Shown: positions 41,969 through 50,867 of the stretch, piece after piece
How the letters are laid out: each line of letters starts with the position of its first letter
Numbering within the stretch: position 1 is the stretch's first letter
Assembly: GCA_017624285.1 (NCBI GenBank)
Contig: JAGANI010000007.1
Span: forward strand, 1 to 63,961
Reading direction: 5' to 3'
From: Clostridia bacterium
GTDB taxonomy: Bacteria; Bacillota; Clostridia; Christensenellales; Borkfalkiaceae
Length of the DNA: 63,961 nucleotides
Translations under genes and position numbers: made by a program
Notes under the pieces: model-generated
What the model was told of the DNA's origin: nothing
The model's input: the letters and a program-made list of their open reading frames with translations, nothing else
Database searches by the model: none

Positions 41969-42275
41969 AATTGCAATTTATAATAAAACGTTTGTTTAAC
42001 CGTGTTTTAATTTCGGTTACGTTATCGTAACTTTTACATAAAACGGTATCAACGTTGGCTTTGGGTTGTTCTAAATTAGACGTAATACTTAATATTATAG
42101 GTAAAATACTACTTAAATCGACTTCGCTAAGTGTTTTAGGTATGTCAAATCCGTTATCGATAAAACTTTTTATCACGTTGTAAAGGGTAACGTTTTCTTC
42201 ACCCAAAAAAGTTTTAATTAAATCGCTTAAAAAAATATTATCCATATTAATAACATTATATTCAGCGTCTTGCAT
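41967..42275 (-). CDS. Small hypothetical protein
   Basis: 102 residues at most. A start at 42245 (MDNIFLSDLIKTFLGEEN) would give 92. Neither start has a visible ribosome site. The composition is protein-like, with amphipathic helices (YNVIKSFIDNGFDI, SILPIILSI). It is divergent from the next small gene. I recognise no family. Confidence 0.5.
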   Translation of the reverse strand: MQDAEYNVINMDNIFLSDLIKTFLGEENVTLYNVIKSFIDNGFDIPKTLSEVDLSSILPIILSITSNLEQPKANVDTVLCKSYDNVTEIKTRLNKRFIINCN

Positions 42276-42305
42276 AAATTGTTAATAGTAAAAAGGGGGT
42301 GTTCT

Positions 42306-42596
42306 ATGGAAAATTTTAACGATTTTTCTAAAAGAGAAAGCGATAATCCCACTAATGCAAACAACCAAAATTTAATCGGTTTAATTAATATGCTTGCAAC
42401 TAAATACGATGGTAAAAGCGAAAACGAGCTTTTGTTAGCAATAATTAACGAAGCGGAGCGCTCTAGAAACGCCGGCACGCTTACCGATAGCGATATCGAT
42501 AACTTTTGCGCTTTTTTAGCGCCGATGCTAGATGGTTTTAAGCGCAAAAAATTATACGAAATTTGCAATAAACTTAAAAGCAAAAAACTTCAATAA
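42306..42596 (+). CDS. Small helical hypothetical protein
   Basis: 96 residues from the Met at 42306, preceded by AGGGGGTG. It is charged and helical (NLIGLINMLATKYDGKSENELLLAIINEAERS), ending in a basic helix (GFKRKKLYEICNKLKSKK). No signal or membrane segment. Unrecognised; probably a genuine small cytosolic protein given the ribosome site and codon use. Confidence 0.7.
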   Translation: MENFNDFSKRESDNPTNANNQNLIGLINMLATKYDGKSENELLLAIINEAERSRNAGTLTDSDIDNFCAFLAPMLDGFKRKKLYEICNKLKSKKLQ

Positions 42597-43015
42597 ATTA
42601 AGGACGGCAAAAGCCGAGTCCCTACAAGGGATTCGGCAACTAAATAAATCCGTGAACGGATTTGTGATAATTTGAAAAATTTCCTTGCAAAGCAAGATAT
42701 TTTTCAAAGTGATATTGCTACGCAGTTATATTCGCCTAACGGCAAGTTGAGGATTTATTTAATATAACTTTGGCGATAGCCAAAATATAACGCAAGACTT
42801 CTCTTGCATATAACTTTTAGCCACAAGGCTAAAAATAAAACTAAGTTATTTTAATCTTTTGTGGATAAGATAAAGCCCACCATATTTCGCCTTAAAGCGA
42901 AGTATAGTGGGCTACACTTTTGTATTAAATTAAAATTCCCTTATAGGAACGCCCTAAAGCCGTCCATTTTTTGTGTTTAATTAAAATAATCGGGTACGTA
43001 TTGCGCTGTTTTTAT
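42597..43015. repeat. Hairpin-rich non-coding element
   Basis: About 270 bases (42600-42870) contain at least eight short hairpins in series, for example GGC-AAAA-GCC, AATCCG-TGAA-CGGATT, TGAAAAAT...ATTTTTCA, TGGC-GATA-GCCA, GCAAGA...TCTTGC, and TAGCC-ACAA-GGCTA. They are separated by related ATATAAC/ATATTC spacers. No ORF was found. This resembles the hairpin-array repeats scattered in some Firmicutes genomes. Confidence 0.6.
42874..42913 (-). terminator. Long hairpin after the cysteine desulfurase gene
   Basis: AGCCCAC...GTGGGCT outer stem continuing through ATATTTCGC/GCGAAGTAT with two mismatches. The T tract is weak on the minus strand. Confidence 0.5.
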
Positions 43016-44143
43016 CTAAAAATCTGATAATTCAGTTACAGCGGTTAAAAAGGCGTTTATTTCAGACGGGGTATTTTGCGCAGATAGCGACGCCCTAACC
43101 ACGCCGGTATTTTCAGTTTTTAAGTATAAGTGCATAAGTGGTGCGCAGTGGTAACCACCCCTAACGGCAATATCGTAACGCGTGCTAAGTAGTTCTGCAA
43201 TTTCGTTACTATCAAAGCCGTTTACGTTAAAAGCCACTATTCCGCAAGGGTTTACGTCAGAGTACACAGTAACGTTTTTTAAATTTCGTAAAACGGAAAG
43301 TACCCTTTTTAACCTGTTAGATAGTAGTTGACCAAATCTTTCGGCGTTTTTATAAGTAAAACTTACTGCTTCGCCAAGCGATGCAATTGCGGGTAGGTTA
43401 AGCGTGCCTGCTTCTAGGCGCTCTGGGTAACAAAGTGGTTGCGATAAATTAAATGTTTCAGACCCCGTTCCGCCATGTTTTATAGGGTTTAGGTCGGTTT
43501 TATTACTTAAAATTAGCGCGCCACTACCTAAAATTCCACCAAGACCTTTATGTCCTGCCACGGCAAGCATATCAACGCGCGCATCCTGCATATCAAAGTC
43601 CACGTGGCCAAGTATCTGTGCGCCGTCAACCAAAAATAAAACGCCCGTGTTTTTTAAAAGCCTACCTAAACTATAAATATCGATAACTTCGCCAGTAACG
43701 TTTGATGCTCCGTTTACGGCTACTAGATAGGTATCGTCTTTTACTGCGTTTGCAATCGTCTTATAAAAAGGCTCGTTTTTGATGGGTTCAACAATGGTTA
43801 AGGTAATTTGCCCACTATTTTTAAGGTAGTATAGTGGGCGCAATACAGAGTTATGTTCAAATACCGTCGTTACTACGTTGCCACCCTTTTTTACAGAACC
43901 TAGTATCGCCATATTAAGCGCGCTGGTGCAACCGTCTGTAAAGATTACTTTATTTTCGCTTTCGGCATTAAACGCAGTTTTTAACATTTTGCGTGCGTTA
44001 AAAATTGTTTCCGCCCCTTTGACGGAAAGCCTATGCCCACTTCTACCAGGGTTTGCAGAAAGATATTTTATGGCGTTTATTGCGGTTTCGGTAACAGCGT
44101 AAGTTTTAAAACCGCTAGTTGCGGCGTTGTCTAAATAAATCAT
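43016..44143 (-). CDS. Cysteine desulfurase family protein
   Basis: 375 residues, class V aminotransferase fold. DNAATSGFKTYAV at the N-terminus, FTDGCTSALNMAIL, EHNSVLRPL, LVDGAQILGHVDFDM and AVAGHKGLGGILGSGAL with the pyridoxal-phosphate lysine are all present. The conserved late GGYHCAPLMHLYL carries the candidate sulfur-accepting cysteine. It resembles the group of NifS-like enzymes found beside DUF3343, which lies divergently 81 bases away here. It should deliver sulfur or selenium from cysteine/selenocysteine to an unknown acceptor. Confidence 0.9.
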   Translation of the reverse strand: MIYLDNAATSGFKTYAVTETAINAIKYLSANPGRSGHRLSVKGAETIFNARKMLKTAFNAESENKVIFTDGCTSALNMAILGSVKKGGNVVTTVFEHNSVLRPLYYLKNSGQITLTIVEPIKNEPFYKTIANAVKDDTYLVAVNGASNVTGEVIDIYSLGRLLKNTGVLFLVDGAQILGHVDFDMQDARVDMLAVAGHKGLGGILGSGALILSNKTDLNPIKHGGTGSETFNLSQPLCYPERLEAGTLNLPAIASLGEAVSFTYKNAERFGQLLSNRLKRVLSVLRNLKNVTVYSDVNPCGIVAFNVNGFDSNEIAELLSTRYDIAVRGGYHCAPLMHLYLKTENTGVVRASLSAQNTPSEINAFLTAVTELSDF

Positions 44144-44223
44144 ATAAGCCTCTTTAACATTACTAAAATTTTAATAATATAATATATTAAGGGTACGGTT
44201 TTTTTATGCAAAGGAGGACTATT

Positions 44224-44481
44224 ATGGAGTACTTTATTATAGCGACCGCATCTCGTACCGATGCCATATCGCTTAACTATCAGTTAAAGGCAAAAGGTGT
44301 TAGGGCAAGTGTGGTTTCTACCCCTAAAGAAGCAAAAATCGGCTGCGGGTTATCGGTTAAAATTTTAAGTGGCGATTATTTTTATGCGTTACGTTTAATT
44401 AAAACTGCAAAAGTCCCTTCGATAACTGGTATTTTTAAGGTAACCGAGACTTTTGAAGGCAAAGTAGTAATGCGGTTGTAA
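44224..44481 (+). CDS. DUF3343 small protein, putative S/Se carrier
   Basis: 85 residues from the Met at 44224 (AAGGAGG upstream). FIIATASRTDAISLNYQLKAKGV, STPKEAKIGCGLSVKI with the single conserved cysteine, and a compact beta-alpha fold match DUF3343. The family is proposed to work with NifS-like desulfurases, consistent with the neighbour. No enzymatic motif. Confidence 0.85.
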   Translation: MEYFIIATASRTDAISLNYQLKAKGVRASVVSTPKEAKIGCGLSVKILSGDYFYALRLIKTAKVPSITGIFKVTETFEGKVVMRL

Positions 44482-44489
44482 CTAAATTT

Positions 44490-44560
44490 AAGCCCCAAAA
44501 TAAAAAAGTATCAACTGTAAAGTTGATTTTTTAGCGTTTTATACGACTTTGGGGCTTTTT
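44490..44560 (+). terminator. Branched terminator
   Basis: Outer stem AAGCCCCAAA/TTTGGGGCTT enclosing an inner ATCAACT/AGTTGAT hairpin, then five T. Confidence 0.8.
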
Positions 44561-44645
44561 CTAATACAAAACCCATCAAAAAAACCTTGATAAAACCCCT
44601 TTTTTATGGTAATATTTATCTTGAAAAAACTTTTAGGGTAGCAAA

Positions 44646-45281
44646 ATGGATAAATTAACGGCAAAAAAAGTAATCGATACGCTATCAAAGTATTACGACG
44701 ACGCGCCTGCGTTAAGGTTTAATACTTGTTACGAGCTTTTAGTTGCAGTAATTTTATCAGCACAATGCACGGACGAGCGTGTCAATAAAGTCACGGCAGA
44801 GCTTTTTAAAAGCTATTCTACACCTAAACAGATGGTTACGCTTTCTGAAGAAGAATTAGCAAAAAAAATATATTCTTGTGGGCTTTATAAAAACAAAGCA
44901 AAACATATTTTGCAAACTTCTAAAGATATTATCGATAGGTTTGATGGACAAGTTCCAAATTCGTTAGAGGATTTACGTACGTTAGCAGGTGTTGGGCGTA
45001 AAACTGCAAACGTCGTTTATAGCGTAGGCTTTAAAGGTGATGCCATCGCTGTTGATACCCACGTTTTTAGAGTTGCAAACAGAATTGGTTTAGCATCTTC
45101 TAGTAACGTTTTGGGTACGGAAAAAGACCTTATGGAAATACTTGATAAATCCACTTGGTCAAAGGCGCATCACTATATAATTTTCCACGGACGCGCCGTT
45201 TGTAAAGCGCAAAATCCAGATTGTAAAAATTGTCAAATAAACGACCTTTGCGAAAAACGTTTAGTTAAAAAAGATAAATAA
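44646..45281 (+). CDS. nth: Endonuclease III
   Basis: 211 residues. The helix-hairpin-helix LRTLAGVGRKTANVVYSVGF carries the catalytic lysine, and AVDTHVFRVANRIGL the catalytic aspartate. The [4Fe-4S] set is CKAQNPDCKNCQINDLC (spacing 6-2-5). It removes oxidised pyrimidines and nicks abasic sites in base-excision repair. It lies 45 bases before obgE and may share its transcript. Confidence 0.97.
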   Translation: MDKLTAKKVIDTLSKYYDDAPALRFNTCYELLVAVILSAQCTDERVNKVTAELFKSYSTPKQMVTLSEEELAKKIYSCGLYKNKAKHILQTSKDIIDRFDGQVPNSLEDLRTLAGVGRKTANVVYSVGFKGDAIAVDTHVFRVANRIGLASSSNVLGTEKDLMEILDKSTWSKAHHYIIFHGRAVCKAQNPDCKNCQINDLCEKRLVKKDK

Positions 45282-45326
45282 AAATATAAAAATGTTACAA
45301 AAAAACACATACGGTGGTGTAAATTT

Positions 45327-46592
45327 ATGTTCATTGATAAAGTTAAAATCTCTATAAAGGCAGGCGACGGCGGTGATGGCGCTACTTCGTTTTTACATTT
45401 TAAAGGCGTAGTAAACGGTGGCCCCGACGGTGGCGACGGTGGTAAGGGCGGGGACGTCATTATCCGTGCAGACAAGCGTGTTTCAAGTTTAATAGAGTAT
45501 TATTATAAAACTAAATATACGGCTGAAAACGGCTCTAATGGGGAATCTAAAAACTGCTTTGGTAAAGCGGGTAAGGACCTCGTTTTATTAGTTCCGTTAG
45601 GTACGGTCGTCCGTGATGAAGAGTCTGGCAATATTTTACAAGACTTCTTTTACGACGGTCAAGAAAAAGTCATTTTAAAAGGTGGCGAGGGTGGTAAAGG
45701 TAACGCAAGGTTTGTAAGTAGCCGTCGTCATGCACCACATTTTTCGCAAAAAGGCGAGGACGTTGAAAGAAAGTTTATTATAATGGAGCTTAAAACGATT
45801 GCAGACGTCGGTTTAGTAGGTTTCCCCAACGTAGGTAAATCCACACTATTATCAAAAGTCAGCTCAGCAAAGCCCAAAATTGCAAATTACCATTTTACAA
45901 CGCTTTCACCAAACCTTGGCGTAGCGTCCTATTATGACGAAAGTTTCGTCGTGGCGGATATCCCCGGGTTAATTGAAGGCGCGTCCGAAGGCGCGGGTCT
46001 AGGACACGACTTCTTAAAACATATCGAGCGTACCCGCATGATCGTGCACGTAGTAGATATTTCTGGCGTAGAGGGTAGAGATCCTTACGATGATTACATT
46101 AAGATTAATGAAGAACTTTCTTCTTATTCTGACACGTTAGGTAAGTTAAAGCAAATCGTAGTGGCAAACAAATGCGATATCTACGGCGCGGAAGAAAATT
46201 TACAAATATTTAAGCAAAAAGTAGGCGACGATATAACCGTTATCCCTATTACTGCAGTAAACGGCGACGGTATCGATAAATTGCTTAAAAAGATTGTTGA
46301 AGTTCTAGCCGAAATCCCACCCGTTCAACCGCTAGAGTATGAAGAATTCAATTACGAAAAACCCGACCACTTAACTTACGAGATTGAAGAAGTTGAGCCT
46401 GGTGTGTTTGAAATTACCGGTACGCTAGTTGACGTATTAAAACGCAACGTAGTGGTAGACGATATGCACTCGTTCGCTTATATGCAAAAAGTGTTAAAAG
46501 ATAGGGGTATTTTTAAAGAACTCCGTAAGATGGGCGCAGAAGAAGGTTCTACCGTAATTATCGGTGGGGCGGAATTCGACTTCGTAGAGTAA
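45327..46592 (+). CDS. obgE: Ribosome-assembly GTPase Obg/CgtA
   Basis: 421 residues with all three parts: the glycine-rich Obg fold (GDGGDGATSFLHFKG, GGPDGGDGGKGGDV), the GTPase domain (GFPNVGKST, VADIPGLIEGASEGAGLG, VANKCD) and the C-terminal OCT domain of Gram-positive Obg. It acts in late 50S assembly and stress response. GGTGGTG precedes the ATG. It is followed by yhbY, another ribosome-assembly factor. Confidence 0.98.
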   Translation: MFIDKVKISIKAGDGGDGATSFLHFKGVVNGGPDGGDGGKGGDVIIRADKRVSSLIEYYYKTKYTAENGSNGESKNCFGKAGKDLVLLVPLGTVVRDEESGNILQDFFYDGQEKVILKGGEGGKGNARFVSSRRHAPHFSQKGEDVERKFIIMELKTIADVGLVGFPNVGKSTLLSKVSSAKPKIANYHFTTLSPNLGVASYYDESFVVADIPGLIEGASEGAGLGHDFLKHIERTRMIVHVVDISGVEGRDPYDDYIKINEELSSYSDTLGKLKQIVVANKCDIYGAEENLQIFKQKVGDDITVIPITAVNGDGIDKLLKKIVEVLAEIPPVQPLEYEEFNYEKPDHLTYEIEEVEPGVFEITGTLVDVLKRNVVVDDMHSFAYMQKVLKDRGIFKELRKMGAEEGSTVIIGGAEFDFVE

Positions 46593-46659
46593 TTTAACAG
46601 GGTACGTTATGCGCTGTTTTTATAAAACGTACCTAATAAAATATAAAAAGGATTAAAAT

Positions 46660-46953
46660 ATGTTTACTTCAAAACAAAGGGCTTCTTTAAGGGCAAAAGC
46701 ATCCACTATGGATACAATTATGCAAGTTGGCAAAAACGGTGTTAACGATAACTTGATAACTTCGCTTTCGGACGCACTTAACGCAAGAGAATTAATTAAA
46801 ATTTCCGTTTTAGATAATTCACCTGAAGACGTTAGGGAAGTCGGTGTTATTTTAGCAGATAAATTAAATGCAGAATTCGTTTGCGCCATCGGTAAAAAAG
46901 TGGTTTTATATCGCTATTCAAATAAAAAAGGCATCGTGCATATTGAATATTAA
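46660..46953 (+). CDS. yhbY: CRM-domain RNA-binding protein YhbY
   Basis: 97 residues. LRAKASTMDTIMQVGKNGVNDNLI carries the variant GxxG loop of CRM domains, and LIKISVLDNSPEDVREVG is typical. It associates with pre-50S particles. Its position behind obgE fits a ribosome-biogenesis operon. Confidence 0.93.
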   Translation: MFTSKQRASLRAKASTMDTIMQVGKNGVNDNLITSLSDALNARELIKISVLDNSPEDVREVGVILADKLNAEFVCAIGKKVVLYRYSNKKGIVHIEY

Positions 46954-46965
46954 GTTTAAAAAGTA

Positions 46966-46989
46966 AAAGCCCGCAAAAGCGGGCTTTTT
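46966..46989 (+). terminator. Terminator after yhbY
   Basis: Stem AAAGCCCGC/GCGGGCTTT, loop AAAA, T run. Confidence 0.9.
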
Positions 46990-47177
46990 ATCGTTACAAT
47001 AAAAACTACATTTTTAATTATTGCAAAAAAAAGCAAAAATGTTAAAATTATTAAATTTTTACGTTTTGTAAAATGACAAAATTGCCAAAATACGCTAAAA
47101 TGTTCAAAAAATAGGTTTGCTAAAAATACTAAAAAACTATATTTTGCGATAAATGTGCATTTTTCTAAAACCAGGTT

Positions 47178-47945
47178 TTACGCTTTTTTAACTTCCTTTT
47201 TGCCAAAAAACCTACAGATTACCGAGGTTATTAAAAACAAGCTTCCACTTATTAGGTAATAAATCTTAAACGGGGTAAAAAAGGATAAAAACATAAGCAT
47301 AAATCCCGCTATAAAAAAGTTTCTACCTTTATTATAGTTAAAAGCGTTTTTTAGGGCTAATTTAAGTGTGGGTTTTGGCTCGTTAATTTCTACAGTAATG
47401 TTGGGGTAGTAGTTTACCGATTTAAAAATTTCGTAAAGTGTGGTAAGTTTTACTATTTTTATGTTAAGACTTTCGGCAAAATTAATTACTTCATCCTTGC
47501 AATCGGTTATAAAAAGCGTAACGTTATCACAACCTTTACTGTTTTTGTAAACCTCTGCAATATCTGCTTTAGTTACTTCGTCAAAAGTAAATTTACAGTA
47601 AATCGTTGCGTTATCTATAATCTGGTCGAAATCGGTGTCAGCCGTGTATTTTTTTAAGGCGTAAGCTTTTTTGATTTCGCTTTTTGCTTGTACTTCGTTC
47701 ATTAAAATCAAACCGAGTTTCAGTTTATTAAGCCGTTTGTCGTCGGCTTTTTTATTTTTAAAAGTTTTACGCTTAGTTTTTAATATTAAAAAAGTAATTG
47801 CAGATACTATTATAGATAAAATTATTGCCAGATAAAACGCTGGCTTTAAGTCGATAAAGGTGTTTAACATAACGAAGGCAAAAATAAAACCGGTAAACAA
47901 TGTAAATATGCTGTCAAATATTACGCTTAACAAAGTATTTTTCAT
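47178..47945 (-). CDS. Membrane protein with central soluble domain, unknown function
   Basis: 255 residues. Two N-terminal helices (residues about 5-55) and two C-terminal ones (about 205-245) flank a roughly 140-residue cytosolic domain with alternating strands and helices (NVTLFITDCKDEVINFAESLNIKIVKL). The central part is vaguely like a restriction-endonuclease-type fold, but no catalytic PD-(D/E)xK can be assigned. Monocistronic; no neighbour gives a clue. Confidence 0.7.
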   Translation of the reverse strand: MKNTLLSVIFDSIFTLFTGFIFAFVMLNTFIDLKPAFYLAIILSIIVSAITFLILKTKRKTFKNKKADDKRLNKLKLGLILMNEVQAKSEIKKAYALKKYTADTDFDQIIDNATIYCKFTFDEVTKADIAEVYKNSKGCDNVTLFITDCKDEVINFAESLNIKIVKLTTLYEIFKSVNYYPNITVEINEPKPTLKLALKNAFNYNKGRNFFIAGFMLMFLSFFTPFKIYYLISGSLFLITSVICRFFGKKEVKKA

Positions 47946-48011
47946 AAAAAACTCCCTTAAAAAATCATTTATAAAATTATTGCCGATTTTTTATATTTAA
48001 AACAAAAAATA

Positions 48012-48040
48012 TTGAAAATTAATTTAAAAAGTGATATAAT
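48012..48040 (+). promoter_or_regulatory. Promoter of nadD-yqeK-rsfS
   Basis: TTGAAA (48012-48017), 17-bp spacer, TATAAT (48035-48040). Confidence 0.85.
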
Positions 48041-48087
48041 AATTTTACTAGAAAAATCTTTATAAAAACTTTCAAAGGGGTGTTTAC

Positions 48088-49242
48088 TTGAAGATCGGTA
48101 TTTTTGGTGGGACTTTTGACCCCATCCATAACGAACATATTAATATGGCGCTTTCCGCTAAGGAAGAGTTGGGCTTAGATAAACTATATATCGTGCCTGC
48201 ATACGTTTCGCCATTTAAATCGGCTTACGACGTAACCCAACCCGTTCATAGGCTAAATATGGTCAATATCGCTTTTATGGATTATCCCGACGTTACTGTA
48301 AGCGATTACGAGATCAAGGCAGGTGGCGCAAGTTATACTTATAAAACGGTAGAGCATTTTAAAAAACTTCACCCAAAGGATAAGCTTTATTTTATTATCG
48401 GTGGGGACAGTTTGGGTACGTTTTTTAATTGGGCAAATCCTGAAATTATCACCAAGCATGCTGATATCGCCGTTGTTTTAAGGGAAGGCGTTTATATCGA
48501 AACGGATAAGCTTCAAAAAAAGTTCAAAAAATTATTTAATAAAGATTTTATTAAATTAACCTATACGGGTGCAAGCGTTTCTTCTACAAAAATAAGGATG
48601 ACGGCAAGGTTTTGCTTGCCACTAGAAGGTCTTGTGCCTAAGGAGGTTGAAGATTACATCGTTAAATACGATTTGTATGAAGATTCGCCTTATATAGATT
48701 ATCTAAAAAGCGTTATGACGGAAAGTCGGTTAAAACATACCGTAAACGTTGTAACTGCCGCTATGACTAAAGCTAAATCTCTTAAACTTGACGAAAAGAA
48801 GGTTTACTTAGCCGCTACCTTGCACGACTTAGCTAAATATCAAAACCCTGATGATTTTCCTGGGTTTGTATATAAGGGTATCCCCAAACAAGTAGTACAC
48901 GCATTTTTAGGCGCGTATATTATAGAAAACGTTTTAGGCATCACCGATAAAGACGTTATTGACGCGGTAAAGTATCATACTACGGCAAAAGCGCCCATGT
49001 CTACTTTGTAAAAATTGATATTCACCGCCGATATGATCGAGGACGATAGGACGTACGACGGGGTGGAAGAACTTCGTAAAATTTTCTATACGGAAAGTTT
49101 AGATAAAGCATTTACGGAGTGTTTAAAAGAAGAAGTTAAGCACCTACAACAAAAGGGGTACGAGCTTTTTACTGAAACACAAAACGCTTATAACTATTAC
49201 GTATTAAAACAACAGGAAAAATCAAAAGACAAAAGGAGATAA
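48088..49242 (+). pseudogene. nadD: nadD-yqeK fusion interrupted by one in-frame TAA
   Basis: TTG start at 48088 after AAAGGGGTG. Residues about 1-195 are nicotinate-nucleotide adenylyltransferase (GIFGGTFDPIHNEH, ASVSSTKIR). From about 205 the frame continues as a YqeK-type HD phosphohydrolase (RLKHTVNVV, ATLHDLAKY, VKYHTTAKAPMSTL). At 49009-49011 the codon is TAA, then the same frame resumes as KLIFTADMIEDDRTYDGV and runs to 49242. Family members have an acidic residue there, so one base change (GAA to TAA) explains it. NadD is intact; the HD part would be cut just before its last helices. Confidence 0.88.
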
Positions 49243-49244
49243 TA

Positions 49245-49598
49245 ATGACTTCAAAAGAACTTGCTGAAAAAATTAGTAAAATACTTTTAAATAAAAAAGC
49301 AAACGACGTTACTTGTATTAATATTCAAGAAAAAACCATCGTTGCAGATTATTACGTTATTGCAACGGCAAAATCCTCACCTCACGTTAAGGCGCTTTCA
49401 GAGTATTTAGAAGAAGAGCTTGATAAAGAAGAAATTGCCCCATTACGTAGGGAAGGCACTAGGGAAGGTCGTTGGGCGGTAGTTGATTACGGCGACGTTG
49501 TAGTGCATATTTTTAACGATGAAACTAGACTTTTTTATAATTTAGAAAAACTTTGGTCAGACGAGAATAATACCGTTCGTTTTACTGATGAAGATTAA
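49245..49598 (+). CDS. rsfS: Ribosome silencing factor RsfS
   Basis: 117 residues, AAAGGAG upstream, two bases after the yqeK stop. VADYYVIATAKSSPHVKALSEYL, REGTREGRWAVVDYGDVVVHIFNDETR and YNLEKLW are family signatures. It binds uL14 and blocks subunit joining in starvation. The nadD-yqeK-rsfS order is the usual one in Firmicutes. Confidence 0.97.
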   Translation: MTSKELAEKISKILLNKKANDVTCINIQEKTIVADYYVIATAKSSPHVKALSEYLEEELDKEEIAPLRREGTREGRWAVVDYGDVVVHIFNDETRLFYNLEKLWSDENNTVRFTDED

Positions 49599-49614
49599 TT
49601 TAAAATTTAAAAAC

Positions 49615-49640
49615 AAAACCCCACGTGTAGTGGGGTTTTT
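49615..49640 (+). terminator. Terminator after rsfS
   Basis: Stem AAAACCCCAC/GTGGGGTTTT, five-base loop. Confidence 0.9.
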
Positions 49641-49694
49641 ATATTTTTTAATTATTCAAGTATAAAAGCATAAGCTTTTTAATAGTATGTTAAG

Positions 49695-49955
49695 TTAATC
49701 GGATGGTTTTTTAAAATATATCTTTGTGCTTTCTTCGGGGTTTATAACTATCGTTTTAAATTTTATACGCTTCTTCTTTGGTCTATTTTCGCTATTAAGT
49801 GATGGTACAGGTGTAGTTTTTTTATTTTTAAACGGGTTTTTTAAGGTTATTCCGCAAAAAATCAAAAACACTTTAAGACCAAAAACTATTATAAAGCAAA
49901 ATAAAAATAAAACTGCTACTGAAGATAGTTCAATAATAAAAGTAAAGGTATTCAT
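49695..49955 (-). CDS. Small single-span membrane protein
   Basis: 86 residues: one N-terminal helix (VAVLFLFCFIIVFGLKVFLIF, residues about 13-33) and a basic, proline-containing tail (KKKRIKFKTIVINPEE). A plus-strand frame overlaps it, but the tail composition favours this strand. The ribosome site is weak. Function unknown. Confidence 0.5.
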   Translation of the reverse strand: MNTFTFIIELSSVAVLFLFCFIIVFGLKVFLIFCGITLKNPFKNKKTTPVPSLNSENRPKKKRIKFKTIVINPEESTKIYFKKPSD

Positions 49956-50071
49956 AACTTAACTTTAATTTATTTTAGTGGTAAAAAATTACAAAATATT
50001 GTAATTTAATACGGATTTTTGTTGCAATTAAGTTTAATAAAATATATAATTAAATTATCTTTATATTTTTT

Positions 50072-50183
50072 AGGTTCTTTGGGGCAGGGTGCAATTCCCT
50101 ATCGGCAGTATAGTCTGCGAGCGTTTTTATGCATGATTCGGTGCAAATCCGAAACCGACGGTATAGTCCGGATGAGAAAAGAA
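50072..50183 (+). promoter_or_regulatory. FMN riboswitch (RFN element)
   Basis: Conserved blocks in order: TTTGGGGCAGGGTGCAATTCCC, TATCGGCAGTATAGTCTGCGAGC, a variable ATGCATGATTCGGTGCAAATCC arm, then GAAACCGACGGTATAGTCCGGATGAGA. These are the six-stem FMN aptamer cores. With the terminator at 50210 it should shut off ribU when FMN is abundant. Confidence 0.95.
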
Positions 50184-50208
50184 TTTTATTTTTTGCTTGC
50201 CGTTTTTT

Positions 50209-50232
50209 TGCCCCCGTGTAGGGGGCTTTTAT
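50209..50232 (+). terminator. Expression-platform terminator of the FMN riboswitch
   Basis: GCCCCC/GGGGGC stem with GTGTA loop and TTTTATT, 35 bases before the ribU ATG. Confidence 0.85.
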
Positions 50233-50266
50233 TGTCCCAAACGGTACGTAAATAAAAGGAGTTTTA

Positions 50267-50860
50267 ATGAATAAGGTTTTTACTACTAAAAACATCGCTG
50301 GTATGGCTGTGTTTGCGGCGCTTTCTTTTGTCGTTTACTTGCTTGAAATCCCAATTTTTGCGGGTACGCCTGCAGAATTTTTACAATTGGATTTTTCCAA
50401 CGTATTCGTTATGCTTGCGGGTTTTATGTATGGTCCAATCCCTGCGCTTTTAGTAACCGTCGTAAAGGAAGTTATACATATCTTTGTTGGTAAAACCGGT
50501 GGCGTTGGCGAACTTGCAAATATTATCATCACAACCACTTACGTATTAGTTCCGTCTTTTGTTTACTCTAAACGTAAAGGCTTTAAAACGGTTGTAATTA
50601 CACTTATAATTGCGTGTTTAGTTCAATCGGCCACCTCACTTTTGGTAAATAAATATATAAACTTCCCCTTCTTTACGGGTGGTGCTCCGTTTGTTATTAC
50701 TAGCGATAGTGAGGGCTTGTTTTCTTTGCTGTGGGGCTACGTTTTGTTGTTCAACGCTATTAAAAGCGTGGCTGTTTCTATAGTAACGATTATTTTATAT
50801 AAAAGAATATCTTATCTTTTTGAGAAAATCAATTTGAAAAATTCATCAAAGGATATATAA
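50267..50860 (+). CDS. ribU: Riboflavin ECF substrate-binding protein RibU
   Basis: 197 residues with about six membrane helices, AAAGGAG upstream. FLQLDFSNVFVMLAGFMYGPIPALLVTVVKEVIH and GGVGELANIIIT match RibU. The FMN riboswitch upstream confirms riboflavin as the substrate. It needs the shared ECF energising module, which is not in this window. The last codons nearly touch tsaE. Confidence 0.95.
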   Translation: MNKVFTTKNIAGMAVFAALSFVVYLLEIPIFAGTPAEFLQLDFSNVFVMLAGFMYGPIPALLVTVVKEVIHIFVGKTGGVGELANIIITTTYVLVPSFVYSKRKGFKTVVITLIIACLVQSATSLLVNKYINFPFFTGGAPFVITSDSEGLFSLLWGYVLLFNAIKSVAVSIVTIILYKRISYLFEKINLKNSSKDI

Positions 50861-50867
50861 TATAGTT

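Noticed and set aside
49726..49962. 78-codon plus-strand frame in the rsfS-ribU gap
   Set aside because: It overlaps a minus-strand frame with a clearer membrane helix plus basic tail. No ribosome site was seen on this strand.
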